From the NCBI RefSeq assembly GCF_017565645.3, contig NZ_CP086136.1, positions 806,001 through 870,000 on the forward strand: a DNA stretch of 64,000 bases. Reading direction: 5' to 3'. The stretch comes from Bradyrhizobium barranii subsp. barranii. Lineage in GTDB: Bacteria > Pseudomonadota > Alphaproteobacteria > Rhizobiales > Xanthobacteraceae. The notes below the pieces were generated by a model, which did no database searches, was not told the origin of the DNA, and worked only from the letters and a program-made list of their open reading frames with translations. Numbering within the stretch: the first letter of the stretch is position 1; each line of letters starts with the position of its first letter. This document shows, piece by piece, positions 63,632 through 64,000 of the stretch. A program made the position numbers and the translations under genes.

Positions 63632-64000
63632 CTACAGCGAAACGCCCGGCGGAATGTCCGCTTCGGTCACGCCCACCAGCTCCATGTTGGTGATGATCGC
63701 GTTGCGGATGAAGCCGAGGCCCTTGTTGAAGTCGATCCAGGTGTTGACGTAGTCGCGGAAGGTCTTGTCGTTCTCGCGGCGGAAGCCGGCGTTCGACGTC
63801 GTCGCGAAGATCGGCGTCGGCAGCACGAACTGGCCGAGCGAGGGATTCTTCTTCAGCACGGTCAGCGACAGCATGGTGATCAGGCACTGCGCGTCGACGC
63901 GGCCGGTCTGCAGCGCGGCGGTGGCATCGTCCGCGGTCTTGAGCCGCGAGATCTGCGCCTTCGGCGTCAGGCGGCTGACGACCTGGTCGTGCGACGAGCC
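63632..64000 (-). CDS. Polar amino-acid-type periplasmic binding protein, N-terminus cut by window edge
   Basis: The frame is open from the right edge to the stop at 63632, about 122 residues. It includes TADDATAALQTGRVDAQCLIT, a classic lobe of family 3 binding proteins, and GQFVLPTPIFATTSNAGFRREND followed by a C-terminal tail (FRDYVNTWIDFNKGLGFIRNAI). It supplies the ABC transporter at 61979-63444 with its ligand. An internal Met makes shorter ORFs look like complete genes, but the domain begins beyond 64000. Confidence 0.88.
   Translation of the reverse strand, partial: GSSHDQVVSRLTPKAQISRLKTADDATAALQTGRVDAQCLITMLSLTVLKKNPSLGQFVLPTPIFATTSNAGFRRENDKTFRDYVNTWIDFNKGLGFIRNAIITNMELVGVTEADIPPGVSL

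Noticed and set aside
1..64000. CRISPR arrays or toxin-antitoxin pairs
   Set aside because: No regularly spaced repeats of 25-40 bp were seen, and no small paired genes of recognised toxin families were found.

Overview
The window reads as chromosomal DNA of a GC-rich alphaproteobacterium, most likely Bradyrhizobium or a close relative (Nitrobacteraceae). This rests on codon and base composition, a class I lysyl-tRNA synthetase, the split ligase-associated repair genes, a DUF2865 protein, and many copies of palindromic intergenic repeats of the kind common in Bradyrhizobium genomes. That assignment is an inference; there is no rRNA here. Gene density is high and almost every stretch of more than about 100 bp between genes is filled by one of these repeats.

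Layout. 1-3.2 kb: a truncated secreted Gly/Met-rich protein, an SRPBCC protein, a frameshifted glyoxalase, an AraC regulator, an Ogt-type DNA alkyltransferase and tRNA-Gly(CCC). 3.7-6.6 kb: a large repeat-rich (PD40/VCBS/cadherin-like) extracellular protein broken by a run of 11 C. 6.7-8.3 kb: XRE-cupin regulator coupled to two GNAT acetyltransferases. 8.4-18.5 kb: a pentose/aldose catabolic operon (LacI regulator, xylB, xylA, sugar ABC transporter, aldose dehydrogenase, lactonase) in which xylA is split by a 1,398-bp IS256-family element with a 9-bp target duplication. 18.7-31.7 kb: mostly housekeeping and metabolic genes (RidA, esterase, FAD oxidoreductase, Sco copper chaperone, lysK, alpha-carbonic anhydrase, an S24 repressor, pyrD, MATE pump).

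31.7-43.3 kb: a dispersed DNA-repair locus. It holds an ATP-dependent ligase, its MBL exonuclease, an Lhr-type helicase and the PdeM phosphoesterase, interrupted by a methyltransferase and a frameshifted branched-chain-type binding protein. Next to it is an uncharacterised acidic protein preceded by a GAAC-N7-GAAC sequence, the alphaproteobacterial LexA box. 43.5-57.4 kb: pyrE, GST, LysE exporter, polA, an acyltransferase, ugd, hrpB, an aspartic protease, a phosphohexomutase and an Lrp regulator. 57.5-59.8 kb: a PfkB kinase/NudC/HIT operon. 60.1-64.0 kb: a tightly overlapping operon of polar amino-acid-type ABC transporter, atypical SDR and muconate-lactonizing-type enolase-superfamily enzyme, cut by the right window edge.

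The most interesting points are: (1) the poly-C tract that switches the reading frame of the large repeat protein; (2) repeats that have entered coding sequence, including an in-frame insert of about 80 residues in the DNA ligase and a repeat arm that carries the probable start codon of pdeM; (3) a possible SOS-controlled unknown gene beside the repair cluster; (4) the IS-disrupted xylA beside intact oxidative sugar genes; (5) a PolA without recognisable proofreading residues; (6) an uncharacterised transporter/SDR/enolase pathway. Four genes carry single-base or small frameshifts, so base-call error must be excluded before any is read as biology.
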